From Cryptomeria japonica (Eukaryota > Streptophyta > Pinopsida > Cupressales > Cupressaceae), in contig NC_081413.1 in the NCBI RefSeq assembly GCF_030272615.1, positions 182,542,951 to 182,606,950 on the forward strand: 64,000 nucleotides of DNA, given 5' to 3'. The notes beneath the pieces are model-generated. The model was not told the DNA's origin. It saw only the letters and a program-made list of their open reading frames with translations, and did no database searches. A program made the translations under genes and the position numbers. Below, one piece after another: positions 12,435-23,909 of this stretch (within the stretch, counting starts at the first letter, position 1; every line of letters begins with the position of its first letter).

Positions 12435-14075
12435 GAGATTTCTATATCCACAAATCACAATCCTTTTCAATATTGTAATGCTATGGGGGCAGCCCAAGAT
12501 AGCTTGGTTCCACATAATAGAGAAAAAAAAAGTAACTCAGCACTAGATCTTCAGCAAGAAAAGTCTACATCACTATCTATGGATTTCAAACAGAAGGTGA
12601 AAACCAAAGAGCAGGGCATGGGAGAATACTCTTTGGAGCCATTATGTTTAGACAACTTACCAGTATCACCTAAATCTCATGGGCTACCTTCAGCATCAAC
12701 ACATCAAGCAACACAACCCATCACCAAGTTTGAGGGCAAATTTATTCAACTAGGCACTCTAGCACATGAATCAGAGGAGAAAGACATCCTTAGTTGGCTA
12801 TACAAGGATGAGGAAGAAGACAAAGCGGCTACTATGGAGGTGGCTATACAAACCCACCTGTATGGAAAAGGTTACCTAATCATGCAACGAATGGGATAAC
12901 ATGGCAAAGGACCTATCAGCAAGCGTCAGGAAGGCATCACAGAACCATTGGATCCTCCTTCACAATTCAGTAAAGACAAAAAAGGATTAGGCTATGAACT
13001 CACTCTACTGCCAAAGGAGATACCATGCAAATACCAAAAACCTCAGTGGAAAGAAAAGAAGAAATACAAGGAGGACTCCTAGCAGGAAGTACTATTTGAG
13101 TCAGCGGAGACAATACATAAAGAACATGAAAATCAAGAACAAAAGCAATATCAAAGACAACCTATCAATCAAAAGAAGGAAGAATCTACTGCAGAAGCAC
13201 ATCATATTCAAGAACCAATATCCAAAAAAGAGGAATCACCTCCTAATAACATTATTCCTCCCCGAGGAGAGATAGTATATGAACAAATACAAAGAGTGGA
13301 AGCCAAATCTGACACAGAATCAGAGAAAACTATCAAACTTGTATCAATCATCAAAAACCTATTCTCACCCTACAACATACCAGTCCACAGCACTGCCAGA
13401 ATCTGGGATACTACCTCTGAGATTGATTCCAATGAATATGAATGGGGCAACTATTCTAATGTTACTGAAGATATTTGTGCAAATGACAGTCATACACCCA
13501 TCTCTCAAGAAGAACGTGACACAGAATCTAGACCACTTGAATTTGGTCCACAAAATATCTATGACACCAAGGAAAGTGAGCAATGACATTACGAGAAAGG
13601 CTATATGGAAGATGATACCATCGAAGACCTTGACGAAATCCTTAATATCTTTAACACCCAGGCCAATCATGATGATACCTCCATCCTAATGCTTACAAAA
13701 ACTAAGCTTGATCCACCTAATGACCCCTTACCACTTGTCTTTCCTGACCCCATAGACTGGGATGAACCTGAAACTCGTGATATACGAATTTTCCCAAATG
13801 ATGAATCCATTATCCATTACTTATGTACCGTTAACTCAGAAACAGAGTCTACCAGTGAACAAAGTAATGACATCTACAATCAAGGGAGTTCCAAGTCTCT
13901 TAGTCGCAAAAATGAACAAAATAAAAGATCTACTACTGAAAACCAGTCAATGGCAGCAATAGATCATAAAAAAATAAAAATAAAGGATGCATCTGAAGGT
14001 GAAAACCTTTGTAAGGCACCTAAAGATGGGAGACTTGACACTCTTCCCAAGCATTATCATGAGTGATCACCCATA
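12435..14075 (+). pseudogene. Tat protease-RT linker region
   Basis: About 1.6 kb between protease and RT stays in the gag-pol frame (open segments at 12483-12899, 13296-13586 and 13605-14066). The encoded sequence is acidic, rich in Ser, Asp, Glu and Asn, and has no domain I recognise. Long linkers here are usual in Tat elements. Alternative-frame ORFs at 12994-13275 and 13279-13689 are shadows rich in Lys and Asn. Confidence 0.6.
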
Positions 14076-15198
14076 TTGATTGAGCTTGCTCAATCAATCA
14101 ACATTGGTACTACAGAAGCAGCCAAAAATATACACATTGCAGAATCTTTGACAGAGGAAGAAAGATCAGAGTTTATCAAAAATTTTAAAGAAAAGCAAAT
14201 CAACTTTGCTTGGTCATATGTAGATATGCCTGAGATTGATCCACAATTAATCATGCATCACTTATCCATTACTCAAGGAGCTAGGCCAGTCAAGCAAAAA
14301 CTATGAAAGATGAATCCACATGTGGCACTCATGGTTAAAGCAGAGCTAAAGAAACTATTAGATGTCAGATTCATTCAACCTATCGACTATGCTAAATGGG
14401 TTTCCAACATTGTCCCAGTATCAAAACTAGATGGTAGTATCAGAATATGCACTGATTTTAGAGATGTCAACAAAGCCCGTCCCAAGGATGACTTTCCTTT
14501 ACCTAGTATTGACATAATTGTAGACCTCACAAAAGGCCATGCAATTCTATCACTATTAGATGTCAGATTCATTCAACCTATCGACTATGCTAAATGGGTT
14601 TCCAACATTGTCCCAGTATCAAAACTAGATGGTAGTATCAGAATATGCACTGATTTTAGAGATGTCAACAAAGCCCGTCCCAAGGATGACTTTCCTTTAC
14701 CTAGTATTGACATAATTGTAGACCTCACAAAAGGCCATGCAATTCTATCACTAATGGATGGTTTTTCAGGCTATAATCAAATCAAGATAGCCCCCGAAGG
14801 ATCAAGATAGAACATCATTTACCTATCCTTGGGGAACATACTATTGGAATGTCATACCTTTTGGCTTAAAGAATGTAGGAGCAACTTATCAACAAGCAAT
14901 GACAACAATCTTTTATGACATGATGCATACCTTCATGGAAGACTATGTGGATGATTTACTAGCCAAATCATTCACTAGGGCAGAACATTTAAGCATCTTA
15001 GAAAATATTTTTGATAGATTGGAAAAGTTCCAAGTCAGGCTCAACCCTAAGAAGTGTGTCTTTGGTGTTACATCGGGCAAATTACTAGGCTACATAGTTT
15101 CAGCTAAGGGTATTGAAGTGGATCTAGCAAAGGTACAAGCCATTATAGAGATGCCACCACCAAAGAACATCAGCCAGCTCAGATCTCTACAAGGATGA
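14076..15198 (+). pseudogene. Tat reverse transcriptase domain
   Basis: This domain copies element RNA into DNA. Recognisable parts are FAWSYVDMPEID, WVSNIVPVSK, RICTDFRDVNKA, LMDGFSGYNQI and the catalytic YVDD at 14944-14955. A 198-base segment is duplicated in tandem and in frame (14354-14749). A one-base insertion near 14796 (an extra G in GAAGGATC) shifts the frame, and the rest of the polyprotein lies in the shifted frame. Both lesions would inactivate the enzyme. Confidence 0.88.
14354..14749 (+). repeat. 198-bp in-frame tandem duplication in RT
   Basis: Copies 14354-14551 and 14552-14749 read identically in the window. Each encodes 66 residues, including WVSNIVPVSK and ICTDFRDVNKA, so RT motifs 1 and 2 are doubled. 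The junctions share the short string ACTA, which suggests slippage or microhomology-mediated duplication. Confidence 0.92.
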
Positions 15199-15258
15199 AT
15201 CCAATCAATCAGGTGATTCATCACTCAATTAGCAGATAAAAGTCTCCCGTTCAATCAT

Positions 15259-15699
15259 TTGCTACATAAAAATGTACCATTCAGATGGGAAGCCAAATGT
15301 GCAAAGTCGTTTTATCAAATCAAGCAGTATCTAATGAACCCACCAGTTCTAGTACCACCAATAGCAAGGAAGCCACTCATTCTCTACATTTCAACAACAA
15401 ATATATCACTAGGGGCATTGTTAGCACAAGAGGATCAACAAGGCAAAGAACGAGCTATATATTACATCAGCAGGACATTGAACGGATATGAACTCAACTA
15501 TACATTCATTGAGAAGGCTTATTTAACAGTAGTATTTGCCTCTCAAAAGTTTCGACACCACATGCTAGCTCACACAATTAAGTTAGTGACAAAAATTGAT
15601 CCTCTTAAATATTTACTCAGCAAGGCAGCTCTTATAGGTAGATTGGCTAAATGGGTCATGATTCTCAGTGAATTTGATATCCACTACACAGAGCGATGA
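15259..15699 (+). pseudogene. Tat RNase H domain (RT-linked)
   Basis: This is the connection plus RNase H segment that follows RT in Ty3/gypsy elements and removes RNA from the RNA/DNA hybrid. Family phrases include PFRWEAKCAKSFYQIKQYL, LGALLAQED and ERAIYYISRTLNGYELNY. It stays in the shifted frame and ends at a TGA at 15697-15699, where CGA is likely ancestral. Confidence 0.82.
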
Positions 15700-15732
15700 G
15701 CTATCAAAGGACAAGCAATTGCAGATCAACTA

Positions 15733-16240
15733 GTGGAAGCACCACTATCTGGAAAACAACCTATTAAGATCGAATTTCTAGACAGAGATGTTCTTGCTAT
15801 CTTCACCAAACAATGGACCCTATACTTTGATGGATCCTATATGCAACATGGCTTAGGTGCTGGTATTCTGCTCATCACTCCTGAAGGGAACACCATACCA
15901 AGATCATATAGGTTGATATTTCCATGCACAAATAACATTGTTGAATATGAGGCACTAGTTATAGGCATCAAAATGGCCATAGAATGGAGAATCACATAAT
16001 TAAAAGTCTACGGAGATTCACAACTAGTCATCAATCAAATCAATAATGACTATTAGACAAAGGATGACAAGCTGCTACCATACAAGTGAATGGTGGATGA
16101 TTTTAAACAATATTTTATACACATCACCTTCGAGAAAATACCAAGGTTGGATAACAGAGCAACTGATGCAATGGCTACTATCACTTCACTACTATAAATT
16201 CGAGAGCAACATAAGCATTATGAGTTTCTGGTAGAGCAAC
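15733..16240 (+). pseudogene. Tat second (archaeal-type) RNase H domain
   Basis: A further RNase H domain follows the RT-linked one. Its four acidic positions are visible: YFDG (near 15826), NIVEYEA, YGDSQLV and NRATDAM. An extra RNase H between RNase H and integrase defines the Tat lineage. Several stops interrupt it after 15999. Confidence 0.82.
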
Positions 16241-16425
16241 TGTTCTCCCCAGCCTATGACCATTTTGATTCCCATGTTATCTATTCTTTGACCGGTTCGG
16301 ACTGTCCATTATATGGACCAATATATGACTATCTTAAGAGCAATATCCTACCCATTGACCTATCCCAAAACCAAAAATGCAACTTTATCTAGCAAGCCGC
16401 TCATTATACTCTCACTGCTAATACT

Positions 16426-17574
16426 TTGCACCATCGAGGTCTAGATAGTACTCTTCTTCATTGCCTTGATCGTAATGAACCCGATTTTGCTTTACAAGAG
16501 CTTCACGAAGATATATGTGGCACACATTCAAGTGGTCCTACTCTTGCTAAAAAGCTTCTAAAAATGGGATATTATTGGCCGACAATGGAAAAAGACTCTT
16601 ATCACTTTGCAAATAAGTGTCCTAAATGCCAAATCCATGGCAATCTTATACATGTACCAACACAGGAACTGCAGCCATTCACAACATCCTAGCCCTTTTG
16701 CCAATGGGGACTGGACTTAGTCAAAAAAATTCATCCTTCATCTTAAAATGGACACAAGTTCATTATAACTATAACAGAATACTTTACCAAGTGGATTGAA
16801 GCGGTCCCCATGACCACAGTAACTGGAAAATAGATAGCCTCTTTTATCCTTAATTATCTAATCTGTAGATATGGCATTCCAAGTTCCATCATCATAGATA
16901 ATGGATGACCTTTCAAAAACCAAGATGTGTGAGAACTATGTGAAAAATTAAAAATCCAACATCGTTTCTCTACACCTTACTTCCCATAGGGGAATGGTCA
17001 GGCAGAAGCATCCAACAAAACAATATTGAAAATCTTAAAGAAAACAGTTAATGATGCAGGCAAAGATTGGCATGTACAACTCAATCCAACACTTTGGGCA
17101 TACAAAAATAGCATCCGCACACCTACGAGAGAGACACCATATTCATTGGTATATGGATCAGAAGCAATCTTACCATTAGAGGTAGAAATTCCATCTCTCA
17201 AAGTCTCTTTGAAAGGCCTAATTCTAGATTAAGGGTATTGAGTTAACCGACTGCAAGAGCTAGAACTGCTAGATGAAAGATGCCAACATGCCTATAATCA
17301 TCTCAAAGCATATCAGCAATGCATGTGCAGAAGCTACAACCACAAGGTCATTCCCAGAATATTTAAAATTAGTGACCTAGTACTCAAGGAAAATCCTAGA
17401 AATCAGCAAGATCAGGAAAAGAAAGGGAAATTTTAACCTAACTAGTTAGGTCCCTATGTCATCATATCAGCCTATGGATCAGGCACTTATCAACTAACAA
17501 CTTCCAAAGGAGATGTGCTCAACAAACCAACTAACAACATCCATCTGAAGAAATACTACACTTGAGCTGTCTAA
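16426..17574 (+). pseudogene. Tat integrase domain
   Basis: Integrase joins the element's cDNA ends to nuclear DNA. The zinc-binding part shows a His-rich start, then CPKCQ. The core shows WGLDLV (first Asp), IIDNG (second Asp) and GQAEASN (Glu), so the DDE triad is retained. The C-terminal part includes LVYGSEAILPLE and a GPYVI-like segment. Stops occur at many former Gln, Arg or Trp codons, such as the TGA after DNG. The frame ends at TGA 17563 or TAA 17572. Confidence 0.85.
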
Positions 17575-18550
17575 TGCACGGAAAAAGTCAAAAAATCAAA
17601 AAACCAAAAAATCAAAAATCAAGAAAGAGCAAATAAAAAAGGTACAATAAAAGCAGCTGGTGAAAACCTGGCAATAGGTGCTATTGTGAGAAGATAGCTC
17701 CTCTATCTATATCATACTGATTATATCCATAGTAAGCACTATCGGCCATCGCCCAACATTTTTATCACAATATCCATCCACGACATACTTAGCATAGTCA
17801 CTATCCTGGTTTATCTGCATATTCTTTCACCACATCTCACCATGGCTTGGTAATCACTGTACATATCCACATTAAGAGGACCTTTTAGCTAGGGGCAGTA
17901 TCAATCAGAAATTGCAACACATTCAAGACATCAAAAACTTATCACAAACTCAAAACATCATATCTAGCAAACAAAACTCAAAAACCACACATTGATCACT
18001 TAATGGGATTCACAAAATATGATGGATGATTTTATGAAGTATCAAATGTTGCATCTTGCATAAAGTTTTGACTATTTTTGCACTTGAACTTTTTGAATTA
18101 TTGGATACTCTACATTTTCTCAAGAATGCTTCATGCTAGAGAAAGTCGTGGGGACTCCAATACTTATTAGTTTTCTATCTATGAGGCGATCATTTGTACT
18201 GTGCATATACTTGTCTCAAGATGTGATTCCAAGCATATCATTGAAGACATGATCCCACATCGCACATACAAATGGTTTAATCTTGTCTGTTTATACGCAA
18301 TCCACACTCAGGTCATCTTGGTTCAATTATACCTTGACGCTTGTGCTATCTTGCAAAATAAAAAATCATGTAAATTTTTTTTAGGTTATTATGGTTCAAT
18401 TATACCATTATGCTTGTATAAATTTTCAACATATCCCAAGCAAATCAATTCTCAATGATGATACCTACAAAGAAAGCAAAAACATGTTGCTATAAAGAGA
18501 TGACCAATGTAGAATGAGGATGCTCAAATCAATTAGTTGCATATCATTAT
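17575..18550 (+). other. Tat 3' region, proximal part
   Basis: No gene is visible. It begins with an A-rich stretch of AAAAATCAAAAA-like phrases (17583-17640) and continues as AT-rich non-coding sequence. It separates integrase from the antisense PMD unit. Confidence 0.5.
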
Positions 18551-18718
18551 CATACATCTCATTTTCAAGATACATCTCACAACATACCATATCATACATC
18601 TCATTTTCAAGATATATCTCACAGTATATCATATCATGCATCTCATTTTCAAGATACATCTCACAACATATCATATCATACATCTCATTTTCAAGATACA
18701 TCTCATAAACATCATATT
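18551..18718 (+). repeat. 42-bp tandem repeat, four copies
   Basis: Units start at 18551, 18593, 18635 and 18677. Each contains CATCTCATTTTCAAGA and then a TCATATCAT-like tail. Open frames on both strands here only reflect the repeat. It lies just past the 3' end of the antisense PMD gene. Confidence 0.93.
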
Positions 18719-18921
18719 CATCACATATCAAATCACATACATCTAAGCATTGCATCATCATAGAAAAATAAAAATCATATAGAAAGCATCATCCATAACA
18801 CATCACATAAGGATCAAAGAAAATGGTGTCATATATATCTCAAAAAATGATCAATGTACAAAATATGTCATGTCTATGCCAATACATCAAAATGATCAAA
18901 ATAAAATAGAGACAACATCTC
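18719..18921. other. AT-rich spacer, no gene
   Basis: This short non-coding stretch lies between the 42-bp repeats and the stop codon of the antisense PMD frame. Nothing is recognised in it. Confidence 0.4.
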
Positions 18922-20941
18922 TTAGGTATGACTATCTCCTGAAGGAGATGGTCTTGCTATAGATGTCCCAACACCTGGATCTCCAAGTGGATCCTATCTA
19001 GGAGGTCCTGTCATGCCTCTACTCTCTATCCTCAACCCAGTCTCTCGAGATCGACTGGATCTCGACACTATGAAACTCTGCACTCGATGCTCCCTGGGCA
19101 CTGCATCCTCATAATGTCTCTTGTATTACTCTACCTCCTTGTCTCTCAAAGTCATCTCTCTCAAGGTGTCTCTCATCGGGCCACCTGTTGTCGCTCTCTG
19201 CAAACTCACTGCGAGCTCCTCTGCTCAACCTTGACGCTCTATCTTTGTATCCCACTCTATGGTCTACTGAATAATCTGATGTTGATGCGCCAACAACTGT
19301 GTCTACAATTGCTACATTGAAAATTGCAGAGACCTAATTTGTACATCCTCCATATGCTTCAAAATCTGCATCTGCAAGGGTACCTGTGAAGGGGTACCCC
19401 CTATCCCTCTACCTGTCCTCGGTGTTGGTGGAGGTAAAACATCTGACCTCCTCCTTTGGGTCGATCATTTGAAATCATCATACCCTCCCACTATCGCTAT
19501 CACCTCTCCAACTCTCTCCTCACCCCTAGCTCCAATCACCAAACCTCCTCTCCCTCTATCCACCATAGCCTACTGCACTACTCTCTCAACCCGTATCCCT
19601 CTATCACCATCATCTCCACCCCTATCTCCTCTCCTCCCCTGATCTAATCTCCCCCTATCCCATCGCCAACCTCAACCACCTCCTCCACCATCTCCACCAT
19701 CGCCTCCTCCACCATCACCACCTCCCTCATACACCTCCTCACCAGCCTCTCCCCATCTCCCTAGCCTCTCGGGTTGATCATCCTCATCATCATCAAAAGT
19801 GGGAATCATCTCCGTTGGATCTGATATCCTGGCCATTGCACGTGCTGCAAACTCATTAGTCATCCTTGCATCCACTATCTCAGGGGCATAGTCCTATATC
19901 TAGTCGGGTAAGTGAAAGAAATACTCAACTACCACCGCGCTATCAATAGTAGGTCCCCACTCTAAAACATCTTGTCTCTATTGAGCATATAAACATGCTC
20001 CCTGTGGTATCCCCTACTGTCAACCATACTACCGCAACACCTGGCTATGCAGAAATCTCTCAATAACAAAGGGCATCCACCCTATCAGATATCTAAACAT
20101 GTATACATAGGGCATCTCCATCCCATCCTCTTCCCATACCTCACAACCTATATATGGTTGCCAGACGACCGTATCAATGTCATCCAAAACTCTCCTCCAG
20201 TGCTTTAGTTTGCCCATCTTACACTGGACAACTATCCCTCGATATCCATATGCGTAAGTACACCCAACAACCCTATCTCTGTCCACTAGTGGCCTGGTTG
20301 CGGAATATTCTCCCATGCCCATACCTGTAGCAGTGTCACCCCAGCTGATAAACTGTTATAACCCAAGTATACCACCTGATGCAGTTCCCTGTATAAGTGG
20401 GTTAGCATAGCTGACCCCCATGCAAAGCGATGACCCTATGTCACCATGTTCTCCAGAACCAACCCCCATCCTACTACCAGTCCCTTTGACCTAAGGTTGG
20501 GACATAAGAACCCACCTATAGAACCTACCAGCACTGATGGTAGGGGAGCGTAATCCAAATCTAAGAACTCCTGCCAAGGGATCTCGTATCCACAAACTGT
20601 ATCATCCTACAGAATCTAGCGAAGTGCCTCTATCCCACCCTCCTCAGTCTGCTCATAGGGTAGCAATGCCCCTACCACAGGAATCCACAAAATTTGGTAG
20701 CAATCCTCAAGCGTCACTATGATCTCGCCTATCACCAAATGAAAGGTATTCATATCACTATGCCACCTCTCAGCCAACGCTGTTAATAATCCCTGGTTAA
20801 TGAAAAACCGAGGCATCTCTAACAAAGAGGATATGCCACACCTCTCAATAATATCTCTATCAGCCTGTGTCAATCGTGGTATCAATGACCACGGTCTCAG
20901 AAATTGCTCTCACGACTGAACCACTCCAATGCACTCCTATC
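18922..20941 (-). pseudogene. Antisense plant mobile domain (PMD) protein gene carried by Tat
   Basis: On the strand opposite gag-pol, fragments of a PMD protein (MAIN/MAIL1-like family) run in order. The N-terminal piece (20616-20941) has IPRLTQADRDIIERCGI, LLTALAERWHSDMNTFHL and IVTLEDCYQIL, which is the classic PMD fold signature. The next part (20029-20610) has KLKHWRRVLDDIDTVVWQPY. The tail (18922-20028) has a Gly/Asp-rich stretch and then an Arg- and Glu-rich end. At least one frameshift (between 20616 and 20322) and several stops disable it, and no good ATG is seen. MAIN and MAIL1 are host nuclear proteins linked to transposon silencing. PMD genes are also known inside transposons, so capture by Tat is the likely origin. 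Confidence 0.8.
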
Positions 20942-21077
20942 ACAAAGCAAAACAAGTCCAATATCAGTTTCCTCATCAAAACAATTCATATCCAAATAAA
21001 ATTCATATCAACTTGAAACTTTGAAAATCTAATCAATTTCCACATCATATCAATCCATTTTCATATCAAATCATATC

Positions 21078-21252
21078 AACTTGTAACACAACTCAAGTTT
21101 CACATCCATATAAACTTGTAACATAGCTCAAGTTTCACATTTATATCAACTTGTAACACAACTCAAGTTCCACAATCAATGCAGCTTGTATAACAACTCA
21201 AGCTCCACATATATATCAACTTAAAACAATTCAAATCAAATCAAGTTCATAT
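21078..21252 (+). repeat. 35-bp tandem repeat, five copies
   Basis: Units start at 21078, 21113, 21148, 21183 and 21218. They share AACTTGTAACACAACTCAAG and then a CACAT-rich end. It lies immediately upstream of the antisense PMD gene. Confidence 0.9.
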
Positions 21253-21462
21253 CAAAAACATCCATATCAAATCAACATCAAATCAATATCAACTTGAAAC
21301 ATTGCAAATCAAATCAAGTTATATCGGAACTCTTATTGGACAACTTATCAAAACAATGACAGCAAGCACGCAGACTGACATTCGCACCCATTCCGACAAA
21401 AACTGGCATCAACTTACCAATTTTCTTCATCCAAAAACCACACTTTACCAAAATTTTTCCCT

Positions 21463-21900
21463 ATGCGCTAAACACTCTTATCTATGCACTAATTGTTGGG
21501 TATGCGCTACCCTATCCTCTTAATGCGCTACACCATTTACCTTATGCGCTAGCCAGCATCTATGCACTACCCTATCTGATTTTTGCATAACTTAAACTAC
21601 CTTGGGCACTAAACTACCCTATGTGCTATCCTATCCTGGTCTAGTGCTACAAACCTAACCTTGTGTGCTACCTATGCCTACCCATGCGACCCCCTAAGAA
21701 CCCTATGTGCTAGGTATCTCCGACGCGCTACCCCTTGTTCCCTATGCACTACCCTATGATCCGGGTGCACTAACCTAATCCTAAGTGCTACCCTAACCTA
21801 CCACTATGCAATCCTAATCTTTTCAGATGCTACCCTATTTTATTAAACCCTACGCGCTACAAAACTTATTGTATGCGCTACGCTTTGACTCCAACGTGCT
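21463..21900 (-). repeat. Inverted TAGCGCA-type motif array (TGCGCTA on plus)
   Basis: About twenty copies of TATGCGCTACC and variants (ATGCACTA, GTGTGCTA, ACGCGCTA) occur every 15-30 bases. The motif is the reverse complement of the arrays in the 5' leader. Read on the minus strand it precedes the PMD gene much as the plus-strand arrays precede gag. Confidence 0.8.
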
Positions 21901-22474
21901 AAACCGTTAAATCTGCATGACAAAACTGAAAACATGATTAAAAAATGACAAAATAAAAATCCAAAAGGGATAAAAAAGGTTGACTTATTGGTGGTCCATA
22001 CGCGACGGGCCTCCGATACCTCCGCACGCGCTCGAATTGATGAGAAGCATAAGGAACCAGCACGTTGACTTTTCTCCAAATATCACTTTCTCCAAGGTCA
22101 ACAAGCACAAATGAGACAAAAGAGATCACTTTTTCCCTTTTATAGGTTAAATCAAAATTAGGGTTACATGGAGGAACACATAAATTGATCGTGGTGTCTC
22201 ATATAACCCTACCAAATATCAATATCGGGAGATGAATAAAATAACCACATTCAACATAGCCAAAAAATTAACAATGCACTGAAATTTATTAAATTTATCC
22301 AAAACAAATCAAATGTTCAAAATTTTTGATTCATCTACCGAGGGGGCATTATAAACATCATTTATCAAATCTGGAGCATGACATGAACATCTCGACATAA
22401 CATCACACTGATCATAAACAAATCATTATGACACATCATTTTTCTTTGAATCAACATGTGCACACATGTTACTT

Positions 22475-22489
22475 CAAAGAGGGGCAAAA
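22475..22489 (+). other. Polypurine tract of the Tat element
   Basis: CAAAGAGGGGCAAAA abuts the TG of the 3' LTR. This is the usual primer for plus-strand DNA synthesis and fixes the LTR start at 22490. Confidence 0.75.
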
Positions 22490-23909
22490 TGTAGACGTAT
22501 AAAAATGACCATATTCCTAAATGAATATTCGATGTTCAATTTATTCCCATTCCTCTATTTAGTTAAATTGAATTTAATTAAATCACTGACATTTGTCTAT
22601 CTAATTAAATAAATTATTCAATTTATTTAGTTAAATTCACTTAAGCCTTTTACATCATTTAATTGAATAAATCATTTTATTTAATTAAATCCCTTATTTT
22701 TACTTTTAATTAAATTTACATTTACTTAATAGTTTACCCCAAATTGAATAAATCTAATTTATTTAATTTCCCAATTTGCAACAAAATTGAAATAAAACAA
22801 TTTATTTTAATTAATCCTATTATCTCTCATCCACTTGCAAAATCCTACATCTCCCACTTGCCTCCTAAACCCTATTCCTAATTTCTTCTAGAATCCATCT
22901 AATCCTAATCAATTAACCCAAATCTATTCATTATCCTCTTTCCCTAAATTTGAGGAGGTCACTTCTCAAATTTGGAGTAAAGTATTCTAAAAGCACTAAA
23001 GCCTTTATCCATTCAACAAGCTAATACCCCCAAATTTGGAAGGACTCTTACAAATTTGTCCCCAAAGTCTTCAAACCATTAATGGTTAACTAACCCTTAG
23101 TGGCATGGTTAGAGGCTTTTTGCCTAACTTAACCTACATCTAACCCAAGGGTCTCATCAAGCATTCATTGCTTTGACCATGGTTATTCCTTTAATCCTTG
23201 CACAAGAATTTATCCCTTGGGTAAAAGCTTTATCCATTGGATAACCCTAACCTAACCTTAACTCTTATCTTCTAGGGTAACCATGAGGTCTGCTCAAGCA
23301 TTTAATGCTTCTTTCATCTCCTCTCAAGCAGTCTTATGTTGACAATTGTCACCATTTCATTGGTGAAAATTGTAAACATGCATTGATAACTTTCACTATA
23401 AATAGAGATCTCATTCCTCCATTAAAAAGATCCATGCAAACTTTTAGTATCTCATTTATGCTCAAATTTATCAATACATCTAACTTCTCTTTGTAATAGG
23501 AATTAATCTAATAAGCATTTTAGAGTATTTCCTTCATCATTAGCTTAGATCATTAACTATTATATCATATTAGGATAGTATTTCTACTAACCTTGTAATC
23601 TTATAATCTAGTTTACTTCATTTGTAGAATCATGCATAGATAGGATGTATTTCATGGTAAAATTAATCTAAAGCATCCCTTGTTCTTGCATTTGTCATCC
23701 CTAAGCCACTTTGCTCAGTGATTTGAGAGCAAAGGCATTGGCTTGAGGGACCTTGTGAGATAGAGAACCATGGAACCAACCTTGGGAAGTTGATTCATTC
23801 TTCATGACTCCATAACTTGCACCAAGAAGTCTCGTGGGTTTGTGAACAAGCCTCTTTGAAACCACATTTTCATATTTTGAGTTTCATCGACACACTTTTC
23901 CCACAAACA
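22490..23909 (+). repeat. Tat element 3' LTR
   Basis: It starts TGTAGACG and ends CCACAAACA, with a TATA box at 23397-23404. It matches 4233-5671 except for scattered substitutions and two indels, including loss of about 50 bases just upstream of the TATA box. It is followed by the GATAC target duplication (23910-23914). Confidence 0.9.
23397..23404 (+). promoter_or_regulatory. TATA box of the Tat 3' LTR
   Basis: TATAAATA followed by GAGATCTCATTCC matches 5159-5166. The 50-base deletion just upstream may have altered promoter strength; that is inference. Confidence 0.55.

Larger units (their letters stand above)
20942..22474. other. Tat distal 3' region, no sense gene
   Basis: No plus-strand gene is visible. 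It holds a 35-bp tandem repeat (21078-21252) and a long inverted TAGCGCA-type array (21463-21900). On the minus strand it is the leader upstream of the PMD gene. Short minus-strand frames at 21843-22129 are not supported. Confidence 0.55.
4233..23909 (+). mobile_element. Tat-type Ty3/gypsy retrotransposon, nested in element O
   Basis: This 19.7 kb element has direct LTRs of 1439 and 1420 bases with TG...CA ends, a 5 bp target duplication, a primer-binding-like site starting TGGCGCC, and a purine tract before the 3' LTR. One gag-pol frame runs from 8752 to about 17574 in the order gag, protease, RT, RNase H, second RNase H, integrase. A second RNase H at that position is the known hallmark of the plant Tat lineage (Ogre, Retand and relatives). 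The frame is continuous apart from a solo LTR at 9466-10599 and a one-base insertion near 14796, but it holds many stops. The long leader and the 4.9 kb 3' region with an antisense PMD gene account for the size. Confidence 0.9.

Noticed and set aside
13365-13670. 101-codon minus-strand frame
   Set aside because: A shadow of the gag-pol linker, with no domain.
18465-18761. 98-codon minus-strand frame with repeated LENEMYDM-like units as a repeat protein
   Set aside because: It is only the translation of the 42-bp tandem repeat, whose period is a multiple of three. All frames look repetitive.
19672-19875. Gly/Asp-rich peptide as a separate gene
   Set aside because: It lies in frame with the second PMD segment and is its low-complexity tail.
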